A DNA stretch of 64,000 nt from DATKAS01 sp963733765. GTDB taxonomy: Bacteria; Actinomycetota; Acidimicrobiia; Acidimicrobiales; DATKAS01. A program made the position numbers and the translations under genes. Position 1 is the first letter of the stretch, and every line of letters begins with the position of its first letter. The notes under the pieces were generated by a model. It did no database searches. It was not told the DNA's origin and saw only the letters and a list, made by a program, of their open reading frames with translations. The DNA lies in assembly GCA_963733765.1 (NCBI GenBank), contig CAVTEI010000003.1, positions 1,736,001-1,800,000 on the forward strand, written 5' to 3'. Below are positions 17,564 through 26,668 of the stretch, one piece after another.

Positions 17564-20500
17564 GTGGCAGACGAGCAACAACAGAGCGACGAGCAGTTCG
17601 GACCGAACGCATGGCTCGTCGACGAGATGTACGAGCAGTTCCGCGCGAATCCGTCGTCGGTGAGCGAGAGCTGGCGCGAGTTCTTCGCCGACTACAAGCC
17701 CGGCGCGGTCACGGTCGCGCCGGTTCCGACGCCCGCCCCGGCGCCCGCTCCTGCGGCCGCCGCTGCGACCGCACCTGCTCCGGCCCCGGCCGCCGCCGCT
17801 CCGACGACGGAGCCAGCCGCCGAGCCCGGTGACCCGATCCGCGGCGCGCGGCGCGGCGATCGTCTCGAACATGCAGGCCAGCTTGGCCGTGCCCACCGCC
17901 ACGAGCTTCCGGGTCGTGCCCGCCAAGCTGCTCGAAGTCAACCGCAGCGTGATCAACGGCTACCTCGGTCGCACCGCGGGGGCAAGGTCAGCTTCACCCA
18001 CCTGATCGGCTACGCGGTGGTACGGGCGATCGCCGACGACGTGAAGGTCATGAACTCGACATTCGTCGAGGGCGGCGACGGGAAGCCGCGGGTCGTCCAT
18101 CACGAGCACGTCAATCTCGGCATCGCCGTCGACGTCGAGAAGAGCGACGGCAGCCACAGCTTGGTCGTCCCGGTGGTGCGCGACGCCGACGCGATGTCGT
18201 TCGCGGAGTTCGTCGCCGCGTACGAGGACCTCATCCGCAAGGTGCGCACGAACAAGCTCACGGTCGACGACTTCCAAGGGGCGACGATCACGCTCACGAA
18301 CCCGGGCACGATCGGCACGGTTCAGTCGGTGCCGCGGCTCATGCCCGGCCAAGGCGTCATCGTCGGGGTCGGGGCGATCGACTTCCCGGCCGAGTACCAA
18401 GCCGCCGATGAGCGCACCCTCGCGGAGCTCGGCGTGTCGAAGATCGTCACGATCACCTCGACCTACGACCACCGCATCATCCAGGGAGCGGAGTCGGGGC
18501 TGTTTCTGAAGCGGGTGCACGAACTCTTGCTGGGAGAGGGCGGGTTCTACGACGGCGCGTTCACCTCGCTCGGCGTGCCGTACGAAGCGGTGCGGTGGCG
18601 TCGTGACGTCAACCCGGTGGAACGCGAGGAAGCGCGGCTGCAGAAGCAGATGCAGGTTGCGACGCTCATCCGCGTGTACCGAGTGCGCGGGCACCTGATC
18701 GCCGACCTGGATCCGCTCGCATGGAAAGCCCCGCGGATGGAGCCCGAGCTCGATCCCGCGACGTACGGCCTCACCATCTGGGATCTCGAGCGCGAGTTCC
18801 TCACGGGCGGCCTCGGGGGAGCGGAGCAGCTCGAGCTCGGCGAGATCCTGCACATCCTGCGTGACGCCTATTGCCGCTCGATCGGCATCGAGTACATGCA
18901 CATCCAGGACACCGCCGAGCAGAAATGGATTCAGGAGCAGGTCGAAGGCGTGCGCTTCACACTGTCGCGTGACGAGCAGCGTCATCTGCTGTCGAGGCTC
19001 AACGCGGCGGAAGCGTTCGAGAAGTTCCTCGCGACGAAGTACGTGGGGCAGAAGCGCTTCGGGCTCGAAGGGGCAGAGTCGGCGATCGCGATCCTCGACG
19101 AGATCCTGTCGTCGGCGGCCGACGAGGGCCTCGACGGTGTCGTGCTCGGCATGCCGCACCGCGGCCGGTTGAGCGTGCTCGCGAACATCGTCGGCAAGTC
19201 CTACGACCAGATCTTCAAGGAGTTCGAGGGCTACGTCGACCCGTCGTCCACCCAGGGCTCGGGCGACGTGAAGTACCACCTCGGCGCGTCGGGCAAGTTC
19301 GTGAGCCCGGCTGGCGCCGACATCGCGATCGAGCTCGCCGCCAACCCCTCGCACCTCGAAGCGGTCGACCCTGTCGTCGGGGGCATGGCGCGCGCCCGCC
19401 AAGACCTCATCGACCGGCCCGGCTCGTACTCCGTCCTGCCGATCCTGATGCACGGCGATGCCGCGTTCGCCGGCCAGGGCGTCGTGGCCGAGTGCCTCAA
19501 CATGAGCGACATCACGGGCTACCGCGTCGGCGGCACCATCCACGTCGTCGTCAACAACCAGCTCGGCTTCACGACCGCGCCCGAGCACGCCCGCAGCTCC
19601 ACCTACGCCACCGACGTGGCCAAGATGATCCAGGCCCCGATCTTCCACGTGAACGGTGACGATCCCGAGGCGTGCATCCGCGTGGCGCGGCTGGCGTACG
19701 CGTTCCGGCAGACGTTCCACAAGGACGTCGTGATCGACATGGTCTGCTATCGGCGCCACGGGCACAACGAGGGCGACGACCCGAGCTACACCCAGCCGCT
19801 CATGTACAAGCTCATCGAGGAGCGTCGCTCGGTGCGCAAGCTGTACACCGAATCGCTCGTGAAGCGGGGCGAGCTGAGCCTCGAGGAAGCCGAGCAGTCG
19901 CTCGACGACTTCCAGCACCGCCTGCAGGCCGCGCTCGACGAGACCCGGCAGTCGGCGCCGCCCTCGCCGCCGAAGGTCGCCCGCCCGCCGGCGCCGATCG
20001 GCGTGCTGCCCCACCTCCCGACGGGTGTCGACCGGGCGGTGCTCGACCGGGTGTTCCACGCGCTCACCGCACTTCCCGATGGCTTCACGATCCATCCGAA
20101 GCTCGCCAAGCAGTTCGAGACCCGCACCCGGATGTACGAGGACGGCGACGTCGACTGGGCGACCGCGGAGGCACTCGCGCTCGGCTCGATCCTGCTCGAG
20201 GGCACCGACATCCGGCTGACCGGTGAGGACACGCGGCGCGGCACGTTCAGCCAGCGGCACGCAGCCCTCGTCGACTACCACACCGGTTGGGCATTCGTGC
20301 CGTTGGCGTCGCTCGACGAGGAGCAGGGGAAGTTCTGGGTCTACGACTCGCTCCTGTCCGAGTACGCCGCGGTCGGGTTCGAGTACGGCTACTCGGTCGT
20401 GCACAAGGACGCGCTCGTCGCGTGGGAAGCCCAGTTCGGCGACTTCATCAACGGCGCCCAGATCATCATCGACCAGTTCCTGGTCGCCGCCGAGGACAAG

Positions 20501-21178
20501 TGGGCGCAGACCTCAGGGCTCGTCTTGCTGCTCCCGCACGGATACGAAGGCCAGGGTCCGGAGCATTCGTCCGCGCGGATCGAGCGCTTCCTGATCCAGT
20601 GTGCCGAGGACAACATCCAGGTCGTGAACGCGACGACTCCGGCCCAGTACTTCCACCTGCTGCGCCGTCAGGTCAATCGCGAGATTCGCAAGCCGCTCGT
20701 GCTGTTCACGCCGAAGTCGTTGCTGCGGGCCAAGCAAGCGCGGTCACCGATCGACGCTCTCGCGTCGGGCTCGTTCGAGGAGGTGCTCGACGATCCGGGC
20801 GTGAGCGACTCAGCCGAGGTGCGGCGCATCATCTTCTGCTCGGGCAAGGTCGCCTACGACGCCATGGCCCACCGCGACACGCTCGGCGCGCCGGTCGCGG
20901 TCGTGCGGGTCGAGCAGCTCTACCCGTTCCCGCGTGAGCAGCTGATCGACATCCTTCGTCGCTACGAGGGCGCGCGTGAGGTCGTGTGGTTGCAGGAGGA
21001 GCCCGAGAACATGGGCCCGTGGCGGTTCATGTACGACCGCAGCCACGAGATCGAGAACGCGGGCTACAAGGTGCGCCAGGTCTGCCGCGTCGAGTCGGGC
21101 AGCCCTGCCACCGGCTCGGGCGTCATTCACGCCCAGGAGCTCACCGACCTGCTCGACGAAGCCTTCGCCGGCCTCTAA
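17564..21178 (+). CDS. kgd: Multifunctional 2-oxoglutarate dehydrogenase E1/E2 (Kgd type)
   Basis: About 1204 residues. The N-terminal E1 segment (FGPNAWLVDEMYEQFRANPS), a Pro/Ala linker, an E2-type acyltransferase domain (HRIIQGAESGLFLKRVHELL) and a thiamine-diphosphate E1o domain (GMPHRGRLSVLANIVG, VVNNQLGFTT) make the actinobacterial fusion that feeds the TCA cycle from 2-oxoglutarate. From about 17845 to 17975 the sequence is in the wrong frame: the neighbouring frame there reads IVSNMQASLAVPTATSF and VVPAKLLEVNRSVINGYLG, as expected for the family. An insertion in the GCG tract and a deletion near 17974 restore the frame, so the protein stays open but about 45 residues are scrambled. Confidence 0.93.
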   Translation: MADEQQQSDEQFGPNAWLVDEMYEQFRANPSSVSESWREFFADYKPGAVTVAPVPTPAPAPAPAAAAATAPAPAPAAAAPTTEPAAEPGDPIRGARRGDRLEHAGQLGRAHRHELPGRARQAARSQPQRDQRLPRSHRGGKVSFTHLIGYAVVRAIADDVKVMNSTFVEGGDGKPRVVHHEHVNLGIAVDVEKSDGSHSLVVPVVRDADAMSFAEFVAAYEDLIRKVRTNKLTVDDFQGATITLTNPGTIGTVQSVPRLMPGQGVIVGVGAIDFPAEYQAADERTLAELGVSKIVTITSTYDHRIIQGAESGLFLKRVHELLLGEGGFYDGAFTSLGVPYEAVRWRRDVNPVEREEARLQKQMQVATLIRVYRVRGHLIADLDPLAWKAPRMEPELDPATYGLTIWDLEREFLTGGLGGAEQLELGEILHILRDAYCRSIGIEYMHIQDTAEQKWIQEQVEGVRFTLSRDEQRHLLSRLNAAEAFEKFLATKYVGQKRFGLEGAESAIAILDEILSSAADEGLDGVVLGMPHRGRLSVLANIVGKSYDQIFKEFEGYVDPSSTQGSGDVKYHLGASGKFVSPAGADIAIELAANPSHLEAVDPVVGGMARARQDLIDRPGSYSVLPILMHGDAAFAGQGVVAECLNMSDITGYRVGGTIHVVVNNQLGFTTAPEHARSSTYATDVAKMIQAPIFHVNGDDPEACIRVARLAYAFRQTFHKDVVIDMVCYRRHGHNEGDDPSYTQPLMYKLIEERRSVRKLYTESLVKRGELSLEEAEQSLDDFQHRLQAALDETRQSAPPSPPKVARPPAPIGVLPHLPTGVDRAVLDRVFHALTALPDGFTIHPKLAKQFETRTRMYEDGDVDWATAEALALGSILLEGTDIRLTGEDTRRGTFSQRHAALVDYHTGWAFVPLASLDEEQGKFWVYDSLLSEYAAVGFEYGYSVVHKDALVAWEAQFGDFINGAQIIIDQFLVAAEDKWAQTSGLVLLLPHGYEGQGPEHSSARIERFLIQCAEDNIQVVNATTPAQYFHLLRRQVNREIRKPLVLFTPKSLLRAKQARSPIDALASGSFEEVLDDPGVSDSAEVRRIIFCSGKVAYDAMAHRDTLGAPVAVVRVEQLYPFPREQLIDILRRYEGAREVVWLQEEPENMGPWRFMYDRSHEIENAGYKVRQVCRVESGSPATGSGVIHAQELTDLLDEAFAGL

Positions 21179-21187
21179 CCCGACGAC

Positions 21188-21829
21188 CTAGCGGAGGGGG
21201 AAGCCGACGACGGTTTCGAGGTCGGCGAGCGCCTGCTCGGGCGACACCACCTTGATCGTCGTCATGCCCATCGCGCGTGCCGGTTTGAGGTTGATGCCGA
21301 GGTCATCGAGGAACACGCAGGCGCTCGGCTCGACTTCGAGGAGCTCGCAGGCCATGTCGTAGAAGCGCGGATCGGGCTTGCGTACGCCGATCTTGCTCGA
21401 CTCCACGATCACGTGGAACAGCGCCATCACGTCGGCCATCTGCTGCTCGCGATCCACGTGGCCCTGCGTCGTGACGAAGTTGTTCGTGAGGCACGCCGTC
21501 TTCAGCTTGGCCGAGCAGCGCCTCAGCGCCTCGACCATCTCGGGACGCAGCTCGCCGGCGAGCGCTTCGAGGACACGGCGAGCATCGATGCGGTGTCCCG
21601 CCGCTTCGGCTTCGGCCTCGTAGAGCGCGCAGAACTCCTCGATCGTCACCTCGCTGCGTTCGAGCTGCGCCCACGCGTTCGTGTCCCCGTTGGTCGCGTT
21701 GAGCCCGCGGAGCAACCCCTCGGGTACGCCCGCCTCGCGCTCGTACCTCGCGAACGCCTCGAACGGACTCGTGAGGATGACGCCCCCGAAGTCGAACAGC
21801 ACTGCTTCGATCACACTCGCCTCGATCAC
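21188..21829 (-). CDS. HAD-superfamily hydrolase (subfamily IA)
   Basis: The 213-residue protein carries HAD motif I with an altered first Asp context (VLFDFGGVI), motif II LTNN, a motif III Lys in SSKIGVRKPDPRFY, and motif IV VFLDDLGINLKPA. This set matches the epoxide-hydrolase-N-terminal/ACAD10-type phosphatases. The usual catalytic pair is DxD; here DFG replaces it, as in that subgroup, so classic phosphatase activity is doubtful. GTG 21829 lies three bases after the stop of the M20 peptidase gene upstream on the same strand. Confidence 0.83.
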   Translation of the reverse strand: MIEASVIEAVLFDFGGVILTSPFEAFARYEREAGVPEGLLRGLNATNGDTNAWAQLERSEVTIEEFCALYEAEAEAAGHRIDARRVLEALAGELRPEMVEALRRCSAKLKTACLTNNFVTTQGHVDREQQMADVMALFHVIVESSKIGVRKPDPRFYDMACELLEVEPSACVFLDDLGINLKPARAMGMTTIKVVSPEQALADLETVVGFPLR

Positions 21830-21832
21830 AGG

Positions 21833-23165
21833 TCAGCCGAGGAAGTCGATCGCGAGGGCGTGCCACATCTCGGTCGACAGGCGGAGCGACTCTTGATCGA
21901 CCCGCTCGTCGTCGCCGTGGAACATCACGCCGTAGTCCTCGAACGACATGTTGCGGCTGAAGAGCCCGAACCCATAGGCGGCCGAGCCGGCGCGGCGGAA
22001 GAACCGCGCGTCGGTGCCGCCCACGGTGAGGAACGGCACGAGCTTGGCGTCGGGGTAGAAGCCCTTGCTCACGCGATCCATCGCGTCCCACATCGGCGTG
22101 TCGAAAGGCGATGAGGTCGGTCCGTCGTCGTTGAACGACACGAGCTCCACGGCACCCGAGAGATCGCCGAGCGCCTCGTCGAGCATCGCCCGCACTTCGG
22201 GCTCCCCCTGCCCCGGAAGGGTGCGGATGTCGACGGTGAGGTCGATCGTGTCGGGGATCACGTTGGTCTTCGTGCCGCCATGGATGATCGTGGGCGCGAA
22301 CGTCGTGTGCGTGCACGCGTGGAACTCTCGTGCCATCGCGAGCGGAAGCTCGTCGCACAGTGCGACGAGGCGGTCGGGATCGAGCAGGTCGGCCATGGTC
22401 TCCTGGGGCAGGCCGATGTCCTCGACGAACCGCCGCCAGGTGTCGTGGATCTGCGTCTCGGGCTGATACTCAGCGAGCCGGCGCACGACCTCCGCCGCCT
22501 TCACGAGCGCGTTGTCGGTACGCAGCGGCATCGATGCGTGGCCCGGCGTGCCGGTGACGCGCAGGGTGCTCCAGAACGTGCCTTTCTCACCGACGATGAC
22601 AGGGAGGCGCACGCCCGCGCCGAGATCCATGGGGAAGCCGCCAGCCTCGGTGATCACGTAGTCGGCGACGACGTGATCACGCTCGTTCGCGACGAGGTAG
22701 TCCGCTCCGTAGGTGCCGAGAGCCTCCTCGTCCGCAACGCCGAGATAGATGAGTGTTCCCTTCGGCTTGAAGCCTGAGGTGGCCAGGTGCTTGAACGCGA
22801 CGGCCATGGACGCGGTGAGGTTCAGCATGTCGACGGCGCCTCGTCCCCACACTTCACCGTCGATGAGCTCGCCTCCGAACGGGTCGTGACGCCAGCGCTC
22901 GGGGGTGACGGGCACGACGTCGGTGTGGCCCATCAGCAGCAGCGAGGGGGCGGCGGGGTCGGAGCCCTCGATGCGAGCCACCAGGTTGGCTCGGCCGGGT
23001 ACGGCCTCGAACCGCTCGAGATCGAGCCCCGTGCCTTCCAGGTAAGTCGCCAACAGGTCGGCGCTCGACGGTCTCACGGCCGGAATCCGGGGTGCCGTCG
23101 TTCACGCAGGCGTTCGAGATCATCTGCTGGAGGAGCTCGGTCACCTCGCCGGTCGGGTCATCCAT
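21833..23165 (-). CDS. M20 family zinc peptidase/deacylase (one frame break)
   Basis: About 444 residues. It starts at ATG 23165 (MDDPTGEVTELLQQMISNAC); the frame changes near 23074-23082, then continues with PSSADLLATYLEGTG. Metal-site motifs follow: LMGHTDVVPV (His), WGRGAVDM (bridging Asp), VADEEALGTYG (Glu pair) and, at the end, GVMFHGDDERV (His). A dimerisation domain lies between. The family removes acyl or peptide groups from amino acids. The annotated start is supported by a -10 box seven bases upstream. It is followed directly by the HAD gene. Confidence 0.88.
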
Positions 23166-23172
23166 TCCCGGC

Positions 23173-23178
23173 ACTGTA
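23173..23178 (-). promoter_or_regulatory. -10 box TACAGT before M20 peptidase gene
   Basis: TACAGT on the minus strand lies seven bases before ATG 23165. This box supports the longer N-terminus that needs the frame correction. Confidence 0.5.
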
Positions 23179-23231
23179 GGCGGGCATGTTCCCGGGACCG
23201 CCGGGTCGAGGATGGTTGACTGAGGGCCACC

Positions 23232-24512
23232 ATGGCTCCAAACCTCCCCCGACACGTCGTCGTCGACGGATCGAACATCGCCACCGAGGGACGTTCGAAT
23301 CCGAGCCTCAAACAGCTCGACGAGGCCGTGCGTGCGTTCATGGACGAGCATGCCGACCACACGGTGACCGTTGTCGTCGACGCGACGTTCGGGCATCGCA
23401 TCGACAAGTCCGAGGTCGCCGCGTTCGACTCCGCCATCGATGCGAACGAGCTCGTCTGCCCGCCCGCCGGCGCCATTGGTCGCGGCGACGCTTTCGTGCT
23501 GCAGATCGCGGACAAGGCCGACGCGATGATCCTCTCGAACGACAGCTTCCAGGAGTTCCACGGCGAGTACGAGTGGCTCTTCGACGAGGGGCGACTGATG
23601 GGCGGCAAGCCCGTCCCCCACGTCGGATGGGTGTTCGTGCTGCGCAGCCCGGTACGCGGACCCACCAGCCGCCGCGTCTTGCGCGGCGTGAAGAAGTCAG
23701 GTGCGGCTACGTCGAAGAAGCGCGCCGGTTGTCCGTCCGCCGCAGCGTCGGCGCCATTGCCGGTGCCGAAGTCTCCTCCGCCCGGGCGGCGCAAGGCGGA
23801 GACGAGCACGGCGGCCGCTCCGGCGAAGCCGTCGGCGTCCGTGGACCAGAAGCGCAAGAGCGCCGATGCGCTCAACCCGCTGCTCGCGTTCGTCGAGTTC
23901 GTCGCGCACCATCCTGTGGGTTCGCCCGTCGACGCGTCGGTGGAGTCCTTCTCGTCGCACGGCGCGTACGTGGTCGCCGACGGCGTGCGCTGCTACGTGC
24001 CGCTGCGCTTCCTCGGGAAGCCCGCGCCCCGGAGCGCGCGCGAGGTGCTCGCGCTCGGAGAGAATCGCTCGTTCACGGTCGTGTCGATCGCGGCGGGACG
24101 CCGCGGCGTCGACCTGGCGCTGCCCGGCTTCGAGCCGGAGGGCGTGACCGTCACCGAGGCGCCGCCGGCGAAGCGCAAAGTCGCGACCAAGAAGGCGAAG
24201 GCGACGGCGAAGACGGACAAGGCCGCGGAGAAGGCGCCGGCTGCCGCGAAGGCGGACACGAAGAAGGCCGCCACCAAGAAGGCCGCCACCAAGAAGGCGA
24301 CGCCCAAGAAAGCTGCTGCATCGAAGGCGGCTGCGTCGAAGGAGGCACCGCCGAAGGAGGCTGCGCCGTTGAAGGCAGCGTCGTCGGAAGCGGCACCGAA
24401 GGAGGCCGCGCCTTCCAGGTCGGAGACCAAGAAAGCCGTCGCAAAGAGGGCGGCACCGAAGAAGGGCGCCGCGAAGGCCGCGGCGGCCAAGAAGTCGGCC
24501 GCGTCAGCCTGA
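23232..24512 (+). CDS. NYN/Zc3h12a-like ribonuclease with S1-like domain and histone-H1-like tail
   Basis: The 426-residue protein has three parts. Residues 1-150 form a PIN/NYN-type nuclease domain: VVVDGSNIATEGR, VVVDATFGHRIDKSE, GRGDAFVLQIADKADAMILSND split around acidic residues, and DSFQEFHGEY; the Asp residues would bind the catalytic metal. Residues about 215-300 resemble an S1-type OB fold (GSPVDASVESFSSHGAYVV, FTVVSIAAGRRGVDLALPGF). Residues about 310-426 are a Lys/Ala-rich tail (TKKAATKKATPKKAAASKA) like eukaryotic H1 or mycobacterial HupB. The likely role is RNA cleavage with added RNA or DNA tethering. The domain combination is unusual. Confidence 0.75.
   Translation: MAPNLPRHVVVDGSNIATEGRSNPSLKQLDEAVRAFMDEHADHTVTVVVDATFGHRIDKSEVAAFDSAIDANELVCPPAGAIGRGDAFVLQIADKADAMILSNDSFQEFHGEYEWLFDEGRLMGGKPVPHVGWVFVLRSPVRGPTSRRVLRGVKKSGAATSKKRAGCPSAAASAPLPVPKSPPPGRRKAETSTAAAPAKPSASVDQKRKSADALNPLLAFVEFVAHHPVGSPVDASVESFSSHGAYVVADGVRCYVPLRFLGKPAPRSAREVLALGENRSFTVVSIAAGRRGVDLALPGFEPEGVTVTEAPPAKRKVATKKAKATAKTDKAAEKAPAAAKADTKKAATKKAATKKATPKKAAASKAAASKEAPPKEAAPLKAASSEAAPKEAAPSRSETKKAVAKRAAPKKGAAKAAAAKKSAASA
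24166..24509 (+). repeat. Lys/Ala-rich coding repeat (H1-like tail)
   Basis: Short GCC-ACC-AAG-AAG and AAG-GCG units recur through the 3' third of the RNase gene, including two adjacent copies of the codons for KKAAT near 24260-24295. The tract is coding; slippage here could change tail length between strains. Confidence 0.6.
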
Positions 24513-25109
24513 GCGCGCCCGCCGCGTCCGCATTCGCTCGACCCAGATCTCCATCGACTGGTGGTCTTGGACGCCCGGGATCAGCAGACGGTCGTCGAGC
24601 AACCAGGCGGGCGCGCCCGACACACCGGCGTCGTGCGCGGCGGCCATCGACGCCCGAAGTGAGTCGAGGCCGTCGCCGGCATCGATTGCAGCGTGCACCG
24701 CTTCGCCGTCGACGCCAGCATCGTTCATGAGCGTCGTGAGCGCATCGCGATCGCCGATGTCGACGCCCTCGACGAAGACGGCCGCGAAAAGCGCATCGTC
24801 GAGCGGCCCGAACTTCTCCGGCCAGCGAGCGTGGACGACCTCAGCGGCGAGCAGCCCGCGCCGGGTGTTCGGAATGTGTTCGGGTGCGCGGAACGGCATG
24901 CCCACCGCCGCGCATTCCGCTCCGACGTACGCGAACACATCCGCGAGCCGACCGGTGGCCGACACGCGCCGGCCGACGGCGGGCAGCTCGGGATGCAAGT
25001 CATACGGCCTGTGCGTCACCGACACATCGAGACGTTCCAGCAGTGCAGTGCGATCGCGGCCGAGGTAGCACCACGGGCAGAGGTAATCGCTCCAGACCAC
25101 CGCACGCAC
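24504..25109 (-). CDS. DsbA/FrnE-family thiol oxidoreductase
   Basis: The 201-residue protein starts at GTG 25109 (VRAVVWSDYLCPWCYLG); the active-site CPWC is at residues 11-14. A helical insertion and the cis-Pro region (SGAPAWLLDDRLLIPG) follow, then the terminal helix. The absence of a signal peptide places it in the cytosol, like FrnE. Such proteins act as disulfide isomerases or polyketide-related oxidoreductases. Longer frames exist upstream, but they overlap the divergent xthA gene and lack the -10 box that precedes this start. The 3' end overlaps the RNase gene by nine bases. Confidence 0.85.
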   Translation of the reverse strand: MRAVVWSDYLCPWCYLGRDRTALLERLDVSVTHRPYDLHPELPAVGRRVSATGRLADVFAYVGAECAAVGMPFRAPEHIPNTRRGLLAAEVVHARWPEKFGPLDDALFAAVFVEGVDIGDRDALTTLMNDAGVDGEAVHAAIDAGDGLDSLRASMAAAHDAGVSGAPAWLLDDRLLIPGVQDHQSMEIWVERMRTRRARSG

Positions 25110-25116
25110 CTGGGGG

Positions 25117-25122
25117 AGGCTA
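25117..25122 (-). promoter_or_regulatory. -10 box TAGCCT before DsbA/FrnE gene
   Basis: TAGCCT on the minus strand ends seven bases before GTG 25109. Together with the xthA box at 25136-25141 it makes a compact divergent, apparently leaderless promoter pair. Confidence 0.5.
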
Positions 25123-25135
25123 CCTGCGCCCCAGG

Positions 25136-25141
25136 TAAGGT
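25136..25141 (+). promoter_or_regulatory. -10 box TAAGGT before xthA
   Basis: TAAGGT ends eight bases before ATG 25150. The same GGTAAGGTC string precedes the PH-SHOCT gene at 29628. Confidence 0.5.
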
Positions 25142-25149
25142 CGGCCCCG

Positions 25150-25929
25150 ATGCGTGTGGCGACGTGGAACGTGAACTCGCTGAAGGCGCGACTGCCGCGG
25201 GTCGAAGAGTGGCTGGCCATCGCCAACCCCGATGTGCTGTGCATGCAGGAGACCAAGCTCGCGGACTCCGCGTTCCCCGCCATGACATTCCAGGCGCTCG
25301 GCTACGAGTCAATCCACGTCGGTGAGGGGCGTTGGAACGGAGTCGCGGTGCTCAGCCGGGTCGGCATCGATGACGTCGTTGCCGGCTTTCACGACGGTGA
25401 ACCCGCGGATGCCGAGGCGCGGCTCGTCACCGCGACCTGCGGTGGGGTTCGCATCACGAGCGTCTACGTCCCGAACGGGCGCTCGCTCGATCACGAACAG
25501 TACGCGTACAAGCTTCGTTGGCTGGGCCGGTTGCGCGCCCACGTCGACGCGACCGCCGATCCGAACGACGACGTGATCGTGTGCGGCGACTTCAACATCG
25601 CCCCCGAGGACCGTGACGTGTACGACGCGGCCAAGTACATCGACACGACGCACACGAGCCCGGCGGAGAGGGAGGCGCTCGCCGAGCTGCTCGGGTGGGG
25701 TCTCGTCGACGTGTTCCGCGAGATCTACCAAGAAGACCATCTCTTCTCCTGGTGGGACTACCGAGCGGGCGACTTCCATCAGGGCCGGGGGATGCGCATC
25801 GATCTCATGCTGGCGAGCCCGTCGCTCGCGAAGCGGACGCAGTGGGCACTCATCGATCGCAACGCCCGGAAGGGCACCCTGCCCTCCGATCATGCCCCGC
25901 TCTTGGTGGACTTCGATGGCCGTGGCTGA
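25150..25929 (+). CDS. xthA: Exodeoxyribonuclease III
   Basis: The 259-residue ExoIII/AP endonuclease carries the family motifs in order: ATWNVNSLKARLPRV, LCMQETKLAD (metal-binding Glu), VYVPNGRSLD, VVCGDFNIAP-type IVCGDFNIAPEDRDV (Asp and Asn), FSWWDYRAG, MRIDLMLAS and the catalytic SDHAPLLVDF. It cleaves abasic sites and removes 3'-blocking groups during base-excision repair in the cytosol. It overlaps the start of the thioesterase gene by 14 bases. Confidence 0.95.
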   Translation: MRVATWNVNSLKARLPRVEEWLAIANPDVLCMQETKLADSAFPAMTFQALGYESIHVGEGRWNGVAVLSRVGIDDVVAGFHDGEPADAEARLVTATCGGVRITSVYVPNGRSLDHEQYAYKLRWLGRLRAHVDATADPNDDVIVCGDFNIAPEDRDVYDAAKYIDTTHTSPAEREALAELLGWGLVDVFREIYQEDHLFSWWDYRAGDFHQGRGMRIDLMLASPSLAKRTQWALIDRNARKGTLPSDHAPLLVDFDGRG

Positions 25930-26668
25930 CGACCCGTTCGGTGCCGAGCCGTTTGACGCCAAGCCCTTCGAAGAACGGCCGTTCTTCGAGCGGTGGCAGT
26001 CGTCATGGGGCGCCGAGGTCAGCTCGCGCCGGGCCGAGCTACACCGGCTCGCGGGCGCGTTGCGGATCGCGATCGACGCGATCATGGACACGCAGGCGGA
26101 AGAGGCCGCGATCACGGAAGCGGCCGAGCTCGCGGAGGCGCTCGCCGCGGTGCTGCAAGCACAGCCCCGAGGCCGCACCGTCCAGGGGTGGGCCGAGGTC
26201 GCGAACTCGGGCGACGCGCACGGGTTCTTCGACTTCTCTCCCGTGCTCGGTCGCGCCAACCCGCTCGCTCCGCCGGTGGACATGAACGTGTACGAGGACG
26301 AGGTGCGCGGCACCGTGGCATGGAGCGCGGCGTATGAGGGCCCGCCCGGCTGCGTGCACGGCGGGCACATCGCGGCAGCGTTCGACGAGGTGCTCGGAAT
26401 GACGCAATCGATCACGGGCACTCCCGGCATGACCGGGTACCTCACGATCCGCTACCGCAGCCCGACCCCGCTGCACACCGAGCTCGCGTTCCGCGCGTGG
26501 GTCGAGCGAGTCGACGGTCGCAAGATCCTGACGAAGGGCACGCTGCACCACGGTGACGTGCTCTGCGCGGAGGCAGAAGGTCTCTTCATCACGGTCGACT
26601 TCGCCAAGTTCGAGGCGATGCGGGCTCAGGTGAACGACGACACGAGGTCGAGCACCTCGTCGCCGTAG
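25916..26668 (+). CDS. PaaI-like hotdog thioesterase
   Basis: The 250-residue protein has a variable helical N-terminus of about 110 residues and a C-terminal hotdog domain with the signature GPPGCVHGGHIAAAFDEVLG and a second strand set YLTIRYRSPTPLHTELAFRA. The HGG motif and following acidic residue fit an acyl-CoA thioesterase. ATG 25916 lies inside the end of xthA (14-base overlap), so translation is probably coupled. The 3' end overlaps the convergent helicase gene by 43 bases. Confidence 0.85.
   Translation: MAVADDPFGAEPFDAKPFEERPFFERWQSSWGAEVSSRRAELHRLAGALRIAIDAIMDTQAEEAAITEAAELAEALAAVLQAQPRGRTVQGWAEVANSGDAHGFFDFSPVLGRANPLAPPVDMNVYEDEVRGTVAWSAAYEGPPGCVHGGHIAAAFDEVLGMTQSITGTPGMTGYLTIRYRSPTPLHTELAFRAWVERVDGRKILTKGTLHHGDVLCAEAEGLFITVDFAKFEAMRAQVNDDTRSSTSSP

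Noticed and set aside
17960..20404. Very long open frame (814 codons) on the minus strand antisense to kgd
   Set aside because: It mirrors the codon bias of the strong plus-strand gene, has an Arg/Asp/His-rich composition with no family motif, and kgd is certain on the other strand.
24166..24509. Repeat-rich tract that might be a CRISPR or satellite array
   Set aside because: The repeats are in phase with codons and encode a Lys/Ala tail; there are no uniform repeat-spacer units.
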